Shown here one piece after another: positions 14,350-16,095 of a stretch of 16,095 nucleotides of DNA (position 1 is its first letter; each line of letters opens with the position of its first letter). Position numbers and translations under genes: made by a program. A model generated the notes under the pieces. That model made no database searches. It was not told the DNA's origin and saw nothing but the letters and a program-made list of their open reading frames with translations. The DNA comes from Clostridiales bacterium (lineage in GTDB: Bacteria > Bacillota > Clostridia > Lachnospirales > Lachnospiraceae): contig JAJPYU010000117.1 of NCBI GenBank assembly GCA_021204765.1, positions 1 through 16,095 of the forward strand, in the 5' to 3' direction.

Positions 14350-14408
14350 TACAGCGGCGCAATGCTAAGAACACTTAGTGAGAGTGTATGCATAGCTCTG
14401 TGGGAAGC

Positions 14409-14460
14409 AGTTCACGAGAAAAACATTTCCTGTTTTTCGACGAACTCGTTTTCACACGAG
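14409..14460 (+). other. Alternative hairpins in the leader of the ribonuclease gene
   Basis: The 165-base gap after the ATPase gene holds nested pairing options. GAAAAACA (14418-14425) pairs with TGTTTTTC (14431-14438) over a 5-base loop, and AGTTC (14409-14413) with GAACT (14442-14446) can extend it. CTCGT (14445-14449) can pair either with ACGAG at 14414-14418 or with ACGAG at 14456-14460, so two folds exclude each other. A smaller stem, ACACT/AGTGT, lies at 14371-14387. AT-rich DNA (14468-14483) and a strong AAGGAGGAGG (14498-14507) follow before ATG 14515. No clear promoter is seen. Confidence 0.45.
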
Positions 14461-14514
14461 CGCCAAATAAGATAAATATAAATCTGGCATTCTTGATAAG
14501 GAGGAGGAAAAATT

Positions 14515-16095
14515 ATGAAGTTAGAATTTCACGGTGCGGCCCATGAGGTCACCGGCAGCTGCCACTATTTGGAGTTCGCGGGCAGGCACGTCCTGGTGGA
14601 CTGCGGCATGGAGCAGGGAGCCGACATTTACGAGAACCAGGAGCTGCCCGTTGATGCCACCCAGATCGATTACGTCTTCGTGACTCACGCCCACATCGAT
14701 CATTCGGGCCTGCTGCCCCTTTTGTACTCCGGGGGTTTCAGGGGTCAGATCTACGCCACCAACGCCACCACAAAGCTTTGCGAGATCATGTTAAAGGACA
14801 GCGCCCACATTCAGGAGTCCGAGGCCGAGTGGAAGAACAGGAAGGCAAAGCGTGCCGGCAGTCCCGAGGTGGAGCCTATGTACACCGTGGAGGATGCGGA
14901 GAGAGTAATGCGCTGCTTTGTACCCTGTTATTATGACAGAGAAGTGGATGTAACTGAGGGTTTAAAGGTCATTTTCAGGGATGCCGGCCATCTGCTGGGA
15001 TCCTCATTTATAGAAATGTGGATCACTGAGGACGGCACCACGAAGAAGCTCATCTTCTCCGGGGATCTGGGGAACGGAAATCGTGCCCTGATCCGGGATC
15101 CGGAGATCCCAACCGATGCGGATTACCTGATCATCGAGTCCACCTACGGCAACCGTCTCCACGACGTACCCCCGGATTACGCTGTGGCCCTGGCCCGGGT
15201 CTTAAAGGAGACTTTCGACAAGGGAGGCAATGTGGTCATCCCCGCCTTTTCCGTTGGCCGTACCCAGGAGATGCTCTATTATCTCAGGCGTATCAAGGAG
15301 GAGGACATGCTTCCCGAGTACCGGAATTTCGAGGCCTATGTGGACAGCCCCCTTTCAGTGGAGGCTACAGGCATATTTAATGAGAGTGTGGGAGAGTGCT
15401 TCAGGGAGGAGGATCTGGAGCTCATAAAAAGCGGCGTCAATCCCATACAGTTCGAGGGACTGGTGAAATCCGTCACCGCCGATGACTCCAAGGCGATAAA
15501 TTTCGATAAGAAGTCAAAGGTCATCATCTCCGCCTCGGGTATGTGTGAGGCCGGCCGTATCCGCCACCACTTAAAGCACAACCTCTGGAGACCTGAGTGC
15601 TGTGTGGTCTTCGTGGGATACCAGGTGCCCGGCACCATGGGATACAACCTCTTAAACGGTGCAACAAATGTGAAGCTCTTCGGTGAGACCATACAGGTGA
15701 AGGCGAAGATAATCAACCTTCCCGGTATCAGCGGACACGCCGACAGGGATCACCTGACTGCCTGGGTGCAGGGCATGGAGAAGATGCCTGAGCGCATCTT
15801 CGTGGTCCACGGCGAGGACAAAGTCACTGACGAGTTCGCCGCCCACTTAACAGAGGCCTGCGGGGCCGTCACCACAGCCCCATACAGCGGGGACGCCTGG
15901 GATCTCGCAAAGAATGTCTGCATCGCCCAGGGCGACAGGAAGCCCGCTGCGAAGAAGAAAGCCGCAAAACACGCTGCCTCTTCCGCTTTCGACCGCCTTG
16001 TTGCCGCCGGACAGCGCCTTGTCAATATTATCAATAAATACAGGGAGGGTGCAAACAAAGATCTGGCTAAATTTGCCGATCAGATCAATAAACTC
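14515..16095 (+). CDS. MBL-fold beta-CASP ribonuclease (RNA-specificity type), 3' partial
   Basis: 527 residues visible, running off the window end without a stop. The metallo-beta-lactamase core has motif 2 THAHIDHSG (His58, His60, Asp62, His63), motif 3 His159 in DAGHLLGS and motif 4 Asp184 in SGDLG: a two-zinc site. The beta-CASP insert (PAFSVGRTQE, then SASGMCEAGRIRHHL) and the RMMBL end (ISGHADRDH with His408, FVVHGED with His432) place it with CPSF73/Ysh1-like bacterial RNases that process RNA in the cytoplasm. From about residue 480 a Lys/Ala-rich linker (KPAAKKKAAKH) and an amphipathic helix extend past the usual domain. The strong Shine-Dalgarno AAGGAGGAGG is seven bases before ATG. 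The exact RNA target is unknown. Confidence 0.92.
   Translation, partial: MKLEFHGAAHEVTGSCHYLEFAGRHVLVDCGMEQGADIYENQELPVDATQIDYVFVTHAHIDHSGLLPLLYSGGFRGQIYATNATTKLCEIMLKDSAHIQESEAEWKNRKAKRAGSPEVEPMYTVEDAERVMRCFVPCYYDREVDVTEGLKVIFRDAGHLLGSSFIEMWITEDGTTKKLIFSGDLGNGNRALIRDPEIPTDADYLIIESTYGNRLHDVPPDYAVALARVLKETFDKGGNVVIPAFSVGRTQEMLYYLRRIKEEDMLPEYRNFEAYVDSPLSVEATGIFNESVGECFREEDLELIKSGVNPIQFEGLVKSVTADDSKAINFDKKSKVIISASGMCEAGRIRHHLKHNLWRPECCVVFVGYQVPGTMGYNLLNGATNVKLFGETIQVKAKIINLPGISGHADRDHLTAWVQGMEKMPERIFVVHGEDKVTDEFAAHLTEACGAVTTAPYSGDAWDLAKNVCIAQGDRKPAAKKKAAKHAASSAFDRLVAAGQRLVNIINKYREGANKDLAKFADQINKL

Noticed and set aside
1..16095. CRISPR array, tRNA, rRNA, prophage or insertion sequence
   Set aside because: No regularly spaced repeats, cloverleaf, rRNA-like stretch, integrase or transposase was seen on either strand.

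Overview
The window looks like a contig from a Gram-positive anaerobe of the class Clostridia, most likely a gut Lachnospiraceae. The grounds are sortase-assembled pilus genes, strong AGGAGG-type ribosome binding sites, heavy use of ATA and AGG codons at about 50 % GC, and typical clostridial families (TrkAH, a PdxY-like kinase, a TatD-linked radical SAM protein, a DUF815 ATPase). No rRNA marker is present, so the family-level placement is inference. Bases 1-38 are not genomic: they match an Illumina Nextera adapter ending in the Tn5 mosaic end. The left edge is therefore a raw contig end.

Region 1 (39-6290) is a pilus operon on the + strand. It holds the 3' part of a large LPNTGG-anchored adhesin or tip pilin, split by a frameshift near 771-792. 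Next come a major pilin (signal peptide, D2 isopeptide domain, acidic spacer, SpaA/CnaB domain, LPFTG), two class C sortases, and a small accessory or base pilin with an atypical SPDTG sorting signal. The genes overlap or nearly touch, and a strong hairpin terminator closes the operon. The sortases would link the major pilin into a fibre with the large protein at the tip. The small pilin probably ends the fibre and passes it to the cell wall.

Region 2 (6358-10839) starts with a probable promoter and a tightly packed + strand operon: trkA and trkH (K+ uptake), a pyridoxamine/pyridoxal kinase, and a 200-residue radical SAM protein of the TatD-associated type.

Region 3 (10908-12356) is a - strand MFS transporter. 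A near-consensus promoter drives it. Just downstream of that promoter is a 20-bp hairpin followed by eight U residues, then a short hairpin that holds the Shine-Dalgarno in its loop. This is the most interesting undescribed element in the window: either an attenuating leader or a small terminated RNA.

Region 4 (12398-16095) is + strand: a Uma2-family nuclease-like protein with its own extended -10 promoter, a DUF815-type AAA ATPase, a 165-bp spacer with alternative hairpins, and a metallo-beta-lactamase/beta-CASP ribonuclease that runs off the right end. I saw no tRNA, rRNA, CRISPR array or insertion sequence. Apart from the MFS leader and the pilus oddities, the gene content is ordinary.
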